Part shown: positions 47,455 through 59,989 of the stretch, piece after piece
How the letters are laid out: every line of letters starts with the position of its first letter
How positions within the stretch are numbered: position 1 is the first letter of the stretch
Assembly: GCA_947683625.1 (NCBI GenBank)
Contig: CANTUR010000419.1
Span: forward strand, 310,001 to 374,000
Direction of reading: 5' to 3'
From: Mallotus nudiflorus
Taxonomy: Eukaryota; Streptophyta; Magnoliopsida; Malpighiales; Euphorbiaceae
Length of the DNA: 64,000 nucleotides
Notes under the pieces: model-generated
What the model was told of the DNA's origin: nothing
Database searches by the model: none
The model's input: the letters and a program-made list of their open reading frames with translations, nothing else
Program-made: the position numbers and the translations under genes

Positions 47455-49314
47455 AAATTAACTAAATAAGCCTAAGTTACATCTAACCTAAAATTTAATT
47501 AATTATGGGCCTAAAATCAAATTTAATTAATTAAACCTAATCCTAATTAAATTAGTAAACACATTAAAGAAAAGGTGAATCTAATTATCAAACTTAAAAA
47601 AAGCAAACACAACGAAAGCATAATATAAAAATCACAAAGTTAACAAGTAAAAAATAATCAAACAAATAATTAATTAAGATGCATAAATAAAAAATAATAA
47701 AATAATAAAATAAACTATATACTCCTTTCATTCCTTTTTAATTGTTGTTTTAGGTTGAATTTTTTGTTCTTATTTATTTTACGTTTTCAATTACTAATGG
47801 ATTTTAACTACCTTTTTTCCTATCATACCATTATTTATATATACACTATTTTTAGGAATATACAAAGCTAATACTCCTATGTGCATTAATTGAGGGAATT
47901 AATATAAGGATAGTATAGTATTTTACACATATATTAATTACATTTCTTAATCTATGTGCATAATCCTTAAACGACAATTAAAAAGGAATAGAGGGAGTAA
48001 TAAATAAACTACATTAATCATGCATTCAATGATATCTAACCCTAATTTAATTGCATACAACTTAAATTTGCTACAACCTCCATTAATTGTAATTAAAGCT
48101 TACCAAATAAACCAAATTTATTAATCAATTAATAAATAAAAAAATAACCACACACACAAGATTTCACTATTCCCACTAATGAGGCTATTAAAATGATCTA
48201 CTAAAAATAATAAAAAATAAAATTAACATAACCCCAAAAAAATAAATAAAGAAATATACAAAATAAAACAACCAACAAAATAATAATAAATAAATAAACC
48301 CTAGAAACTATATTCGGCTACAAAATTCAATCCATGGAATTCCATGGATCTTCATGGACTTTGTTCTCTAAGTGAATTCATTATATAACCCTCTCCATCA
48401 TCACCAACAAACACAAAAATAAATAATGATTAGTGATTAAACAAAATAACAATAAAAATTAAATAAATTTAAAATTAAATAGAACCAAGATAATCAAATA
48501 AAAAAATAGAGTAAGGTAGGAGAGGAGATAATTGTATGGATGCAGTATTGATTTGCTCCTTATAGTGCTATAAATCACTGTTGCTTTTTTAAAACAGGTC
48601 TTCAATGCTTTGATTTTCTCCTCTCAAAAGCCTACTACTTTTGATCAAAGAACAGTACCTCTCAAGAAAAATTTATTGGAAAGCTACGTAAGAAGAAAGA
48701 GAGGTTTAAAGAAAATTATTTTCTTTTCCCCCTACTAAAGTTAAATAAGAGAGTTGAGCTGGGTTTATATAGAAAACCCTACCCAAAGTCATGTATCTTA
48801 CTATGACTTCTCCTCTTCATAATGATAGAGTTTTGGTTTAATAAGGACTTTTAATTTCTTGAAAAATTCAGATAAATCCTAGAAAAGGGATATATCACAT
48901 TATTTTGACTAATTAAAATTTAGAAAACAAAAATTTTATTTACTAAAAAATAAAAAATATAGACAAAACATGTTTAATCCTAACCGGGATTATGTAATTC
49001 TGATTGAAATTACATAATTCCTATCGGTTTTATGTAATTCCAATTGGAATTATGTAATTCTAATTGGAATTACAAAATTTTGATTTTTTAAAAATTTTAA
49101 TTATAAAAAGACCCTTAAAAGAAGTAAAATATCAATTAGGTCCTTAAAGAAAACATTACAATTAAGTTTTTAAAAACCAATTAAGTTCTTTTGAAAATGC
49201 ATTTAGGATTTTAAGGTTTTAAATTTCAAGTGTTGAAGATCTATTTATAGTATTTTCATCATTAGAGTCCTCTGTCGCATCCACACTCCATCATCCCGAA
49301 ATTGGGTTCTTACA
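47455..49314 (-). mobile_element. R1 5' LTR, truncated at its 3' end
   Basis: Matches 33717-34385 followed by 42942-43899. It is interrupted by the MITE 47722-47997 and lacks the last 690 or so bases of the LTR. On the minus strand it starts TGTAAGAACCC at 49314, with TATA-like ACTATAAATAGATC near 49240-49252 and AATTCC/GGAATT palindromes at 48985-49075. Confidence 0.82.
47722..47997. mobile_element. Stowaway-type MITE (Tc1/mariner, 276 bp)
   Basis: Terminal inverted repeats begin CTCCTTTCATTCC (left) and CTCCCTCTATTCC (right, minus strand). They stay complementary through TTTTTAATTGT. The target duplication is TA at 47720-47721 and 47998-47999. The sister LTR has the empty site: 'AACTATATAATAAGTAAACTAC' there is continuous at about 33992-34013. 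Non-coding; such elements are moved by mariner-type transposases. Confidence 0.93.
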
Positions 49315-50252
49315 ATCTCTAAAATTTTTTATAATGGGCTAATGAATGAGAATAGGAATTTTGTCAATGCAGCCTCCAGTGGAAAATGGATGGATAAAAT
49401 GGCTAAGGAGGCTATTACATTGCTTGAAGAACTTGCTTCTCAAAGATGTATGGGTAATGAAGCAACAATGGCAAAAGCAATAGGAGTTTTGGAGTTAGAT
49501 ACTACAAACTTATTGAGTTCCAAGGTAGATGCTCTCACCAAGTTGGTGAGTAAATCTTAAATTAATTCTTTAGAAAGTGCTAATATTATTTGTGAGTTGT
49601 GTAGAGGATCTCATTTATATTCTCAATGTAATGTGAGTTCTAATGAGGGCATGAGTTATGTGCAAGGACCTTTTAACCAAAGAGTGGGGCAAAACTCTAA
49701 CTCTTATAACCCCCAATGGAGTCAAATCCATCCTCTCAACTAAACCGTCAATTTAATCCAAACCCTAGACCTCAAAATCCACTAGGATTTCCTATGAAAC
49801 AACAAGCCTTTTAGCCTACCCAACCCAAATCCAATCTTTAAACTCTTGTAGAGCAATTCATTAACCAAAAAATGACCATCAATAAATAAAATGAGGAGCA
49901 ATTTAAGAAAATTAATTCCAAACATGAACAACTTGCTACTCATAATCACATCCTTGGAACCCAAATTACTCAACAAGCCTCTTCTACTAACTTTAAACCC
50001 TTAAGAAAGCTTCCTAGCCAGCCAAAGTTCCTAATAAAAGAGACTTTCCAAGCAATTACTTTGAGGAGTGGTAAGGAGGTTGAAAAAGCTTATAGTAGGG
50101 GTAAAGGAGTTGTTGATGATGATGATGTAGTAAAAAATGAGGATAGCAAGGGAGACGATGAAGTTATTATTAGTAGTAAAGGTGATTTTGATGGTGCTAA
50201 AATTGATAAAAATGGGATGCCATACCACCCAAAGATAATGAACCTAAGGTAG
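49315..50252 (+). pseudogene. Athila-like gag, C-terminal half
   Basis: The frame resumes at ATC 49315, exactly in register with codon 33024, giving FYNGL, then NAASSGKWMDK near 49370 and EAITLLEELAS near 49410. A zinc knuckle CELCRGSHLYSQC is at about 49590-49630 (CX2CX3HX4C, the Athila spacing). The LRSGKEVEK block near 50055-50085 marks the gag-protease passage. Stops occur from 49558 onward. The break at the left is the R1 insertion. Confidence 0.88.
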
Positions 50253-51050
50253 ATTTTAAAACTCTACCTTTTCCTTAAAGGTTTATAAGACATCACTTGG
50301 ATAAACAGTTTGGAAAATTCTTGAATTATCTCATGGAGATCACCATTACCATACCATTTATGGATGCCATTAGAGATATGCTAGCATGGGGTAAATTCTT
50401 TAAAGACATCATTAACCATAAGAGCAAGCTTGAGGAGTATAGGTTAGTCTCTCTAGTTGAAGAGTCTAAAGCTATGTACTCCAAATCCCTACCAAAGCTT
50501 AAGGATCCTGGTTGTTTTACTGTTCCTTATGTCATTAGTCATACTCAATTTGATAAGGCTTTATGTGATATTAGTGCTAGTGTTAGCCTTATGCTTTACT
50601 CCATTTATAAGGGGCTTGACTTAAGAGAGCTTAACCCTACCAATATGTGTCTTTCAATAGCAAATAAATTTATCACTTATCCACTTAGCATTCTTTAAAA
50701 TATGCCAACTAAAGTGGTTAAATTCATTATACTTGTCGACTTTGTTATTTTATATAAATGAGGAAGATTTTGAAATCCTAATCTTATTTAGGAGACCATT
50801 TTTAATGACAATGGGAGCAATCATTGACATGAAAAGAGGTAAGATTACAATAGAAGTGAACAATGAACATGTGGAGTCTAATGTGTTCAAGATAATGAAG
50901 TCGACACCAATGGAAGTGGCAAGTAGAATTGACTTTTTTAATGTAATTGATGAAGTAATACATGAATGTCTGAGGTAAGAACCAATTTAGCCATACATAA
51001 AGCAAAAAGCTATTATGAAAATCTTGGAGGCTGCTTCCTGTCTTTCTCTT
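50253..51050 (+). pseudogene. Athila-like protease
   Basis: After LPKLKDPGCFTVP near 50495, the active-site block reads ALCDISASVSLM (about 50560-50595), where the family usually has DLGAS. Then a flap-like region, an EEDFEILILFRRPF block near 50760-50795 (usually ILGRPF), and MKRGKITIEV near 50830. Stop at 50697 and a frameshift just after it. Confidence 0.82.
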
Positions 51051-52640
51051 CACAAGTCCTAAAGGTTTAAACCCTCGAGTGGGGATAAAGATTCAAAGTC
51101 TATGCAACCAAAAGAAGAACTGAAACTAGAGCTTAAACCTTTACCATCAAATATAATATATGCATTTCTTAACTCCAACTTTAAATTTCCTTTTATTATG
51201 AATTCATCTTTGCCTAATAATAATATTAATGCTTTATGTGATGTGTTACTTAGTCATAGAAGTGGCATTGGTTATTCAATAATTTATTTTAATAGTGTAA
51301 GCCCAACTATTTAAAAGCATAGAATCCTTTTATATGATGATGCTAAGCATTCTATTGAAGGTCAAAGGTGGCTAAATCCCACTCTTAATAAAGTGGTGAG
51401 AAAAGAGGTTACTAAATTGTTTGACAATGGAATCATATATTCCATTAGTGATAGTAAGTGGGTAAGCCCTGTCCAAGTTGTTCCTAAGAAGGGAGGCTTA
51501 ATTGTTGTTAAAAATAAATTTAATGATTTAATACCCATTAGGACTATCACGGAATGGTGTATGTGTATTGACTATAGAAAGCTAAATAAAGCAATTAGGA
51601 AGGATCATTTTCCATTACCTTTTATTGATCAAGTTCTTAAAAGATTAGCTAATTTTCTTATTTTTGTTATCTTGATGGGCTTAGTGGTTTTTAGTAAATT
51701 ACTATTCACCTTGAGGACCAAGGTAAGACTACCTTTACATGTATATATGGTACATATGCCTTTTGGTTTATGTAATGGTCTTACAACTTTTCAAAGATGC
51801 ATGTTTTTTATTTTTAGTGACCTAATTAATGAATGTGTAGAGGTTTTCATGGATGATTTTAGTGTTTATGGATCTAACTTTGCAAATTATTTAGAAAATC
51901 TCTCAAAAGTTCTTGAGAGGTGTAAGGAGCATGGATTAGTACTCAATCGGGAAAAGTGTCACTTTATGGCATAAGAAGGAATTATATTGGGGCATTCAGT
52001 ATCAAGCAGTGATATTGAAGTTGATAGAGCAAAGATAAAGGTGATTGCTAATATGCTACCCCTAAAGTATGTTAAAGAAGATATAAGGAGTTTCCTTGAA
52101 CATGCTGGTTTTTATAGAAGATTTATCAAAGACTTTTCCAAGATAGCAAAACCATTATGTAAGTTGCTTTCTAAGGATGTTGATTTTCAGTTTGATGAGG
52201 CATGCCTTGAGTATTTAAAACCTTAAAGAGAGCTCTTATTTCAACACCTATTTTGCAACCACCAAATTGGGAGCAACCATTTAAGTTATGTGTGCTGCAA
52301 GAAACTTTACGGTAGGGGTTGTTTTAGGTCAAAGGAAAGAAGGGAAGCCTTATATGATCTACTATGGCAAATTACTTGATCAAGCTCAAATCAATTATAC
52401 TACCACGGAGAAAGAGTTGCTTGCTATTGTTTATGCATTTAACAAATTTAGGTTATAACTTATGGGGCAAAAGGTAAGTGTTTATTCAGACCATGTTGCC
52501 CTTGAGTATCTTCTAAGTAAGAAGGATGCAAAACCCAGGCTCCTAAGGTGGATTCTAATGCTTCAAGAGTTTAATTGGGAAGTATAAGATAAGAAAGGCA
52601 ATAAGAACCTTATTGCAGATCATTTATCAAGACTAGATTA
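51051..52640 (+). pseudogene. Athila-like reverse transcriptase and RNase H
   Basis: RT core: VRKEVTKLFDNGIIY near 51395, ISDSKWVSPVQVVPKKGG near 51450-51500, CIDYRKLNKA near 51570, MPFGLCNGLTTFQRC near 51755-51800 and the catalytic FMDDFSVYGS near 51848-51875. A stop at 51972 is followed in frame by the GHSVSS-IEVDRAKI and HAGFYRRFIKDFSKIAKP blocks (52000-52150). RNase H follows after a frameshift: LGQRKEGKP-MIYYG near 52330, NYTTTEKELLAIVYAF near 52395 and SDHVALEYLLSKKDAKP near 52490. It ends with IADHLSRL near 52612. Copies genomic RNA in relatives; here it is broken. Confidence 0.9.
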
Positions 52641-54010
52641 AGTGGGATTAAGGAGGAATGATGAGGGTATGCCAATAAATGAGACATTCCAAGGTGAACA
52701 TCTATTTAGTTTAGCATTAAAGGAACTTCCATAGTTTGTAGATATTTCCAACTATCTTATGAGCGGTATTCTTCCATATGGGTTGGATTATTGCTAAAGG
52801 AAGAAATTCTTGCATGATAGTAGATTCTATTATTGGGAGGAACCATTGCTTTATAATAGATGTGGAGATGGTTTGATTAGAAAGTGCATTCCTCAAGACA
52901 AAGTTCAAGATGGTTTAAGACATTGTCACATCTTAGATGTAGATAAACACTTTTGCGCATAAAAATAGAACCTAAGGTACTTTAATTTGGTTTTTAGTGG
53001 CCTACATTATTCAAGGATGCTAAAGATTTTATGCTTACATATGACCAATGCTAAAGAATGGATAATTTCTCCAAGAAACATTAACTACCTTTAAATGGAA
53101 TTTTAGAACTTTAGATTTTTTATGTTTGGGGAATATACTTCATGGGCCCATTTTCTTATTCTTTAGGCAACAAGTATATCTTAGTTATGGTTAACTATGT
53201 CTTAAAATGGGTTAAAGCAATACCAACCATTACTAATGATGCTAAAGTTGTCAAGAAGATGCTTAGGAAAATAATTTTTCCAAGGTTTGGTACTCTTTAA
53301 GCATTAATTATTGACGAAGGTTCACATTTTTATAACTATGTGATAGAGGCTCTTTTAAAGAAATAAGGAGTAAATACAAGGTTTCTAGTCCATATCACTC
53401 ACAAACAAGTGGGCAAGTTAAGGTGAGTAATAGAGTAATTAAATGGATTTTAGAGAAAATAGTTTCTTCTTCACGTAATGATTGGGCATTAAATCTAGAT
53501 GATGCTTTATGGGCATATAGGATAACTTTTAAAACCCCAATTGGCCTTACCCCTTATCAATTGATATATGGGAAGTCTTGTCACTTGCCTGTAGAACTTA
53601 AACATAAGGCACATTGGGCAATAAGAGCTTTAAACTTTGATTTGAATAAGGCAGGTCAGAAAAGGCTCTATCAACTTAATGAATTATAGGAATTAAGGAT
53701 GAATACTTATGAAAATGCAAAGTTGTATAAAGAATGTACTAAGTTGTGGCATAATAGCATTTTCTTAAGAAGGAATTTCATAAGGGAGAACTTATTCTAC
53801 TCTATAATTCTAGACTGAAATTGTTTCCTAGTAAATTGAAGTCAAGGTGGTCAGATCCTTTTAACATTGTAAAGGTTCATCCTCAATGAATAATTGAAAT
53901 TGCCAATGATAAGGGGAAAATCTTCAAAGTTAATGGCCATTGTCTCAAGCCATATTTGATTGGTGAAGCAATTGATCAAGTGAGGTCAATCCCACTTTCG
54001 ACACCTTAAT
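52641..54010 (+). pseudogene. Athila-like integrase
   Basis: The catalytic core begins GIYFMGPF near 53130, where the family has Asp in place of Tyr. The second acidic site is kept in LIIDEGSHF near 53310. The third block reads QVKVSNRVIKWILEK near 53415-53460 with Val where the catalytic Glu is expected. ALWAYRITFKTPIGLTPYQLIYGKSCHLPVELKHKA (in two parts, 53505-53610) is the typical Athila C-terminal core. The end is VNGHCLKPYLIGEA near 53930. Several stops. Two of three catalytic residues are lost, so it could not integrate even without the stops. Confidence 0.88.
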
Positions 54011-54182
54011 TTGGCAAAAGTAAAGTCAAGGTATAGACCATTAAATGTAGAAAGGTAATATTTACTCATTTTCCTTATTTTAACATCTTATTTATTCCAT
54101 TTTATTATCTTTGAATTTGTTTGAACCACATTTTAGTATTAGTGATATTTATAGTTTTTTTGGTATCTATGTTAATCTTTTA
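54011..54182 (+). other. Athila-like sequence 3' of pol
   Basis: Short AT-rich non-coding stretch after integrase, cut at 54183 by the B-type element. The Athila purine tract and 3' LTR are not in the window. Confidence 0.5.
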
Positions 54183-54857
54183 TGTCACGACCCAAACTAG
54201 GAGTCATGATCGGCGCTAGGGAATGGGAATTCTTTCGAATTCGGAACCCGTAGCAAGCCTAAGAAAATAAAATCATACAATAAATAAATAAAATTACGAC
54301 CGAATTAAAATTTTTCTGAATCAATATATAAAATAAATACTCCAAATCCTTTTATAAATGAATACATATTCGTACAATGTTAAAATACAAATTCTCAAAG
54401 TATTTAATATCCAAACAAAATAATACACTTCCAAAAATATTAACACTACTACTGCAGTTTCTAGAATGCAATTCAAAGTTCAAAATATACATTTGCATAA
54501 AATAGCCGGGACTGAAGAACACCGGCAAGGAACTCTACAACTAAGGTCTGATGATATGGAATCTCCTAAAAAAAAATAATTGTGGGGGGTCAGACCTCAC
54601 TGAGTGAATTATTATACTATATATACATGCAAACTAAATCATAATAATCAGGCATTCTTATATATATATGTATATACACACATTTCACACGAATGCCAAA
54701 CTCTGCTTTTATAAATATACAGAATGTAGGAAAACGTTTAATTAATTTCATGAAGGATCCATAGAACCCTAATGATAACAACCTCAACAACCCCATCATC
54801 ACTCTAGCCATGCAGGCTCACTTGATTCCAAATAGAACACTTATTCCAATCTAGACA

Positions 54858-55085
54858 GCAGACTGGCCCCGAGACACCAAGTCGATCGAGCTCCAGCAGT
54901 CTGGCTGTCAGTGTGATTGGCCCCGAGACACTTGGTCAACTGAGCTCCAGCAATCACACTATCTATCACCTCACATCTCAATCAACCCAATAGATCATTC
55001 AATTCACTTATGGACAGTAGACTGGCCTCGAGACACTAAGTCAACCGAGCTCCAGCAATCTGACTGTTAGTGTGATTGGCCCCGC
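54858..55085 (-). repeat. B-type hairpin-unit array (3' LTR)
   Basis: Perfect arms AGACTG (54860-54865) with CAGTCT (54897-54902) and GTGATTG (54913-54919) with CAATCAC (54951-54957) on the plus strand. A second pair of units lies at about 55017-55090; its last unit is shortened. Confidence 0.85.
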
Positions 55086-55197
55086 AATCACACTATCTAA
55101 CATACCATTAATCTTAGTCAAATCAATTAAATCAATTATAATCACCCAATTTTAACTCTCACTCAATCCTTATCTATCGTATCGGTACGTACACGGT

Positions 55198-55216
55198 CCT
55201 AGTGCTGCCCACTAGG
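55198..55216 (-). other. Conserved 19-nt LTR hairpin, B-type (3' LTR)
   Basis: Arms CCTAGTG and CACTAGG with a five-base loop. Confidence 0.85.
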
Positions 55217-56240
55217 TAGCACGTTCTATTGATATCCTTCACTTAGAATAAATCATTAATTCGGAAAATAATTAATGTAGAACAATATTCATAATAGTAA
55301 AACCAACCATATATATATATATATACCAAAAATATACCTAAAATATACCCAGTATATTTCAGGTATATATATATATGTTAAATAAAATATGAAATAAACT
55401 AAAGATAAATCATTAATATAGTTAAAAATAATTTAAATGAGTAACAATAATATAACATGCATTATCTTAAAAATATACTTAAATATGCAAAAGATATACC
55501 CTAAGTACACAAATCATTTAATAAAACATTTATGTATAAATATTCATTTAAATACGTCTTTGTGTTTAACATATATTCACAAAAATAATAAAAATAAACC
55601 TAATTATCTAGCATGCATATATCAAAAATAAACCCTAAATATACCACTAATGTGCTAGGTTTAATTTAATAATAAAACATTTATTTATTCAAAAATAAAT
55701 CAAAAATATACCAAAAATAAATTTAAAAATAATTTAAGTGTAGGTTTATAATTTAACATGCAATTATTTAAGAATAAACCTAAAATCTACTAAAACTATA
55801 CCTAAGGTATGCTAATCATTTAATAAAATAATTATGTCTAAGTGTACATTTTAAAACATGTGTATATTACTCAAATGTATTAAACCTAAACCTAATTGTT
55901 TAATGTGCATATATCAAACTAACATGCATAATTATTTAATATGCATATATATAAAAATGCAACCCTAGATATACCAAAAATATTATAATTTAAATCATTT
56001 TTAAAACATACAATGAAAATGAAAAAGTCTAAATAATGCACCCTATATGCAGTGCATATATATACAGTATAATAACTCACATGTTAGCGCTCCACGAGAC
56101 AAACTCGACGGGCCTAATCCGTTAGGCCTCGGTCTCGGCGCAACTAGACAAAGAAATGACAGCATGAAACAGAATAAATTTAACGGAAATTCTAAAGACA
56201 CAATCTAGAATTTTAGACACAGAATTAGAATAGGAATTTG

Positions 56241-56335
56241 ACCGGACATCACGTTTTACGAGAATTCTATCGAAAATCTGATAGAACCTCCCCTGTAAAA
56301 CGAACATCTCTCTACTCAAAGAGTAGAGCCGGTCC
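56241..56335 (-). other. Structured LTR exon-2 module, B-type (3' LTR)
   Basis: On the minus strand CTCTACTC-TTT-GAGTAGAG, inner TTCTATC with GATAGAA, outer CGTTTTAC with GTAAAACG. An 80-codon chance frame runs through it (56122-56364). Confidence 0.8.
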
Positions 56336-57529
56336 TGCAAGGAAATACACTTCGGAATAAACACAGGATTACAACCAAAATCCCTCGATCGGACTCCAAA
56401 CTACAATTCACCGACTGAGGTTCACAATTCATAGAATATTTATAAAATACCGAAAATGCCCTTATATAATAAAAATACATTTTATAAATCCAATTACGTA
56501 ATTAACCCTAAAACATACTAAAAATCAATAAAAACCCATTTATTTAGAAAAATAGTATATTATATATAATTTGAAAATAATTTACGAAAAATAGTTTTTA
56601 TTAGTTAAAAAAACTAAAAATTTGCAGAAATCATTTTTATACCCTAAATAACTATTAAAACCAATTTAATTACATTTTTAACCAATTTAGTATAAAATTA
56701 TCAAAATACCCCTATATATATATATTCACTATAAATTTTCAAAAATTCACCAAAAATTATAAAATTAATTTCTCAACATATAATTCAATAATATCAATAA
56801 ATATACTCAATTTACCAATTTATTTCAATTAGACACATAATTAACCCTATTTTTCAAAATTACATAAACTTCATAAATTCCAAATAAATACATAAAAATT
56901 CACAAAAATTACAAATAAATTTTTATAATTCATTTCAACTCCTATAATCACCATAAAACACAATTTCATAATTTAATTAATTAATTTTCAAAAATTAGAA
57001 AATAATCAAAAATTCATAAAAATTAAAATAAATTCCAAAAATTCTAAAAAAATTACAGCATGTAGATTAAGCTTCCAGTAATAAAGTTTGTGAGGGAAGT
57101 TTTCATGAATCAATCAAATTGAAGCTAAAACAAATTCAAAACCCAAAATGGCTGATTTGAAGAAATTGAAACCTAAGCAATTCTAGACCAAATCAAGTGA
57201 AAAAAAGCTTGGAATCACACTCACCAGAGCTCAAGGAGAAGATAGAGAGCAACGACATCAAATTTGGTGGCCGGAAAGTGCTTGATCGGAGCTAAGTCGG
57301 TTTTTGGCTTCTTGATGAAAATCCGGCCAAAACTCGCCGGAAAAGAGTGTTTCAGGTGGTGGAAATGGCTGGAGGTGGAGGAGGAAGGCTGAGGGGCATA
57401 GTAATAGCAAGAAAACCAGCTTGAAAGTGGCTGGAAATGGAAGAAATATGGTGATGGGCATTTGGAGAAGAAGAGTGGCAATTCTGTAAATAAAGGGAAG
57501 TTTTGGTTTTTGATTAAAAAAATTATGTA

Positions 57530-57535
<6 letters not shown>

Positions 57536-57583
<48 letters not shown>
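57536..57583. repeat. TA microsatellite in the B-type LTR
   Basis: About 23 TA units just before the leader on the element strand, where other families also carry TA runs (12945, 15785, 22809). Confidence 0.9.
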
Positions 57584-57588
<5 letters not shown>

Positions 57589-58034
57589 TCACACTATATA
57601 TTATAATAATATAAAATTTCACACACATTAAATATACACCACACACATATTTTAATATGTTTAATAATTTATACACTTAAAATTAATTAATACAAAAATT
57701 AAATAATAAAATTAAGGAAATTAATTAAGCTCTAATTAATTTAAATAAATACACATATATACATTTTATTTTAGCACTTTAAAATTATATATGAGTTCAT
57801 GCAAATTCATAAAACTAGTCAAAATAAATAGTATTAAATTATTTACGTGTCAAATTTCCCGAAAATACAATTCCCGGGAAATTTTACGTAAAGTACTTAA
57901 AATAATATAAAATAATTAAAATTAGCTTTAAACAAACAAAAAACTCATAAAATATCATAAATATATTTACAAAAATTATTAACACTGCATATCCCAATGC
58001 AGTATAAAAATATTTAAAAATTCGGGATATTACA

Positions 58035-58048
58035 GTCTTCCCCCCTTA
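58035..58048 (-). other. Polypurine tract of the B-type element
   Basis: GTCTTCCCCCCTTA on the plus strand, that is TAAGGGGGGAAGAC on the element strand, abutting the 3' LTR. Confidence 0.85.
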
Positions 58049-59960
58049 CAAGAATTCGTCCTTGAATTCCAAAAAGAAAATTACAAGATCAAGAAAGAAA
58101 GAGATACGGGTAAGAAGCTCATATCTCAACTTCAGTCTCTCATGTAAGCTCTTTCACTTTGTTGCCACATCACGGAACCTTGATCATCTGAATCTAGTTC
58201 GAACATAACTATTGAGCTTGATAATTTACAATCACACCTGATTCCTTCTCAAACTTCAGATCTTCATTCAGTTCTATATTGTTCAACAAGTCTCATCACA
58301 CCATTTTTTAGAGACATCTTCAGAATTACAGTCTTCGATCTAAAACTCCATATCTCTGCATCTAGGATCCATATCGCTCTTCTGATCACAACAACTTCTT
58401 CGCTGTATTCTGATCCATCTCATAGCTAATTAAGACTTCTTTCCATAAAAGCCTCAGGTGGTGTCATTCCAATACTGCTATGGTAGCTGTTATTATAAGC
58501 AAATTCTATAAGTAGCATATAATCAACCTAGCTACCTTCTAAATCCAAAACACACATCTTCAACATACTGTTTAGTGTCTGGATCATCCTCTCAGACTGT
58601 CATCTGTCTGAGGATGAAAAACAGTATTGACATCCAACTAGGTGTCTATTACTTTCCACAACCTCTGCCAAAATCGAAAGGTAAACACTGTACCTTTACC
58701 GAATACAATGGACACAGGTAGTCCATGCAGGCACACAATATGCTTCATATGCAACTTAGCCTACTTAGCTACTGAATAAGTGGTTTCCACTGGCAAAAAA
58801 TTAGCTGACTTGGTCAATTTGTCTACAGTCATTCCAACTGAATCATATTCACCCTTCAAATGAGGTAACCAACCTAAAAAATCATAGCCATTCTTTCTCA
58901 TTTCCACCCAAATTCAAAAGAGATCGAAACTTCCCAAAAGACTTCTGATGTTCAGCTTTCACCGACTGGCAATTTAAACACTTAGAAATACAATCAATCA
59001 CATCCTTTTATAATCCAACCCACTAGTATTGATCCTGAATACTGTGATAATTCTTGGTAATCATTTGGATGTACACTGTAAGTTCATTTCCACAGCTTTT
59101 ATAGAATCCCTTTCTCAGATTACAACATCAACCTTGTATCGTTAATTTGGGCATCTCCTATCAGCAGATCATTCTATGGTGATATGCCATGATGACATGC
59201 TATGATGAATGTCATGATGAGATGAATAATTAAATATTATGATGAAATGCTAGAATGAAATGTCGTGATGAAATGTTGTAATGAGATGCTATGATGATAT
59301 GATGAAATGCTGTGATGATATCAGGCCTTATCCTCTAAAGTTCACGTAACCCTCAGATCAATTAGTTTTCTTCAGTACTTGGAAGTTGTTCTAATAAACA
59401 TCTATTCACACAATCTTCCCATCCTTCTGAGTTATGTGGGTCATAGGAGTTGTAATTCTAGAGAATTCTATTCAGATTTCCTATGATACCCAATTAAACC
59501 CAAAAAATTACAGATCTCAATGGATTCAGTCAGTCTGGGCCACTCAGATGTTGTTTTGATCTTTTATGGATCACTCAAATTCTATCTTAAATGCCACAAT
59601 TCTAATAAAAGCAACACTCTCCACCCAATGATCACACTTCCTGAATTCAGCATAAAGGTGACATTCTCTTAGTGTCTGTAGTATAGTCCTCAAGTGATAT
59701 ACGTGCCCTTTCATTCACTTCGACTACACTAGTATATCATTAATGAAGACTACTAAAAATTGATCCACAACTAATGATAACCTGACTTCAAATCAATTTT
59801 TGAAAAGAACTGTGCACCCTGTAGCTGATCAGACAAGTCATCTATCCTCCAAAGAGGATACTTGTCCTTCACTGTTACCCTATTCATCTCTCTGCAGTCA
59901 ATGCACAGTCTCAAGGTACCATCCTTCTTCCTTACAACAAGACTAGTGCACCCCAAAGAG
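58049..59960 (-). pseudogene. B-type chromovirus pol remnant (RT, integrase, tail)
   Basis: From 59956 down: RKKDGTLRLCIDCREMNRVTVKDKYP and KIDLKSGYH, the RT fingers and palm start. Then a deletion removes about 50 residues, and the catalytic block appears as VVFINDILV near 59727-59755 with Asn in place of the first Asp of the DD pair. Most of RNase H is lost, and a short minisatellite (59168-59325) lies in the gap. Integrase remnants read FHPQTDGQSERMIQTLN near 58580-58630 and EFAYNNSYHSSIGMTP near 58450-58505. A degraded tail follows to 58080. Stops are frequent. It matches the plus-strand remnant at 6709-7281. Confidence 0.85.
59168..59325. repeat. ATGATGAAATGC minisatellite in B-type pol
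   Basis: About eight to nine imperfect copies of a 15-17-bp unit (ATGATGAAATGCTGTG variants), in the place where RT/RNase H would be. Confidence 0.8.
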
Positions 59961-59989
59961 AAATATAAGGTCAGACAAAACCTTGGTCA

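Larger units (their letters stand above)
33029..49314 (-). mobile_element. Tat-like LTR element R1 inserted in Athila gag (internally deleted)
   Basis: Read on the minus strand: 5' LTR 49314-47455, deletion joint, 3' UTR repeats, purine tract 43915-43900, 3' LTR 43899-33029. The ends are TGTAAGAACCC at 49314 and CCATTTATA at 33029. The target duplications are ATCCC (33024-33028) and ATCTC (49315-49319). The LTR is about 2.3 kb without insertions. The right LTR lacks the 690 or so bases that match 33029-33717, together with primer site, gag and pol, so the element cannot encode anything. I place it in the Tat lineage because of repeat-rich sequence before the purine tract and a GGTGATGACTCC block in the LTR (33140-33165, minus); this is tentative. 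A copia element sits in the left LTR and a MITE in the right one. Confidence 0.82.
54183..58034 (-). mobile_element. B-type 3' LTR
   Basis: Ends TGTCACGACCC (54183) and GGATATTACA (58034) on the plus strand, 3852 bp. On the minus strand: TA microsatellite (57537-57582), leader about 57490-57225, GTGAGT donor 57224-57219, intron about 890 nt, TTGCAG acceptor just above 56335, structured exon 56335-56241, acceptor near 56150, third block with GTGAGT near 56083, hairpin 55216-55198, hairpin units 55085-54858, conserved end with a CATGA box. Confidence 0.9.
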
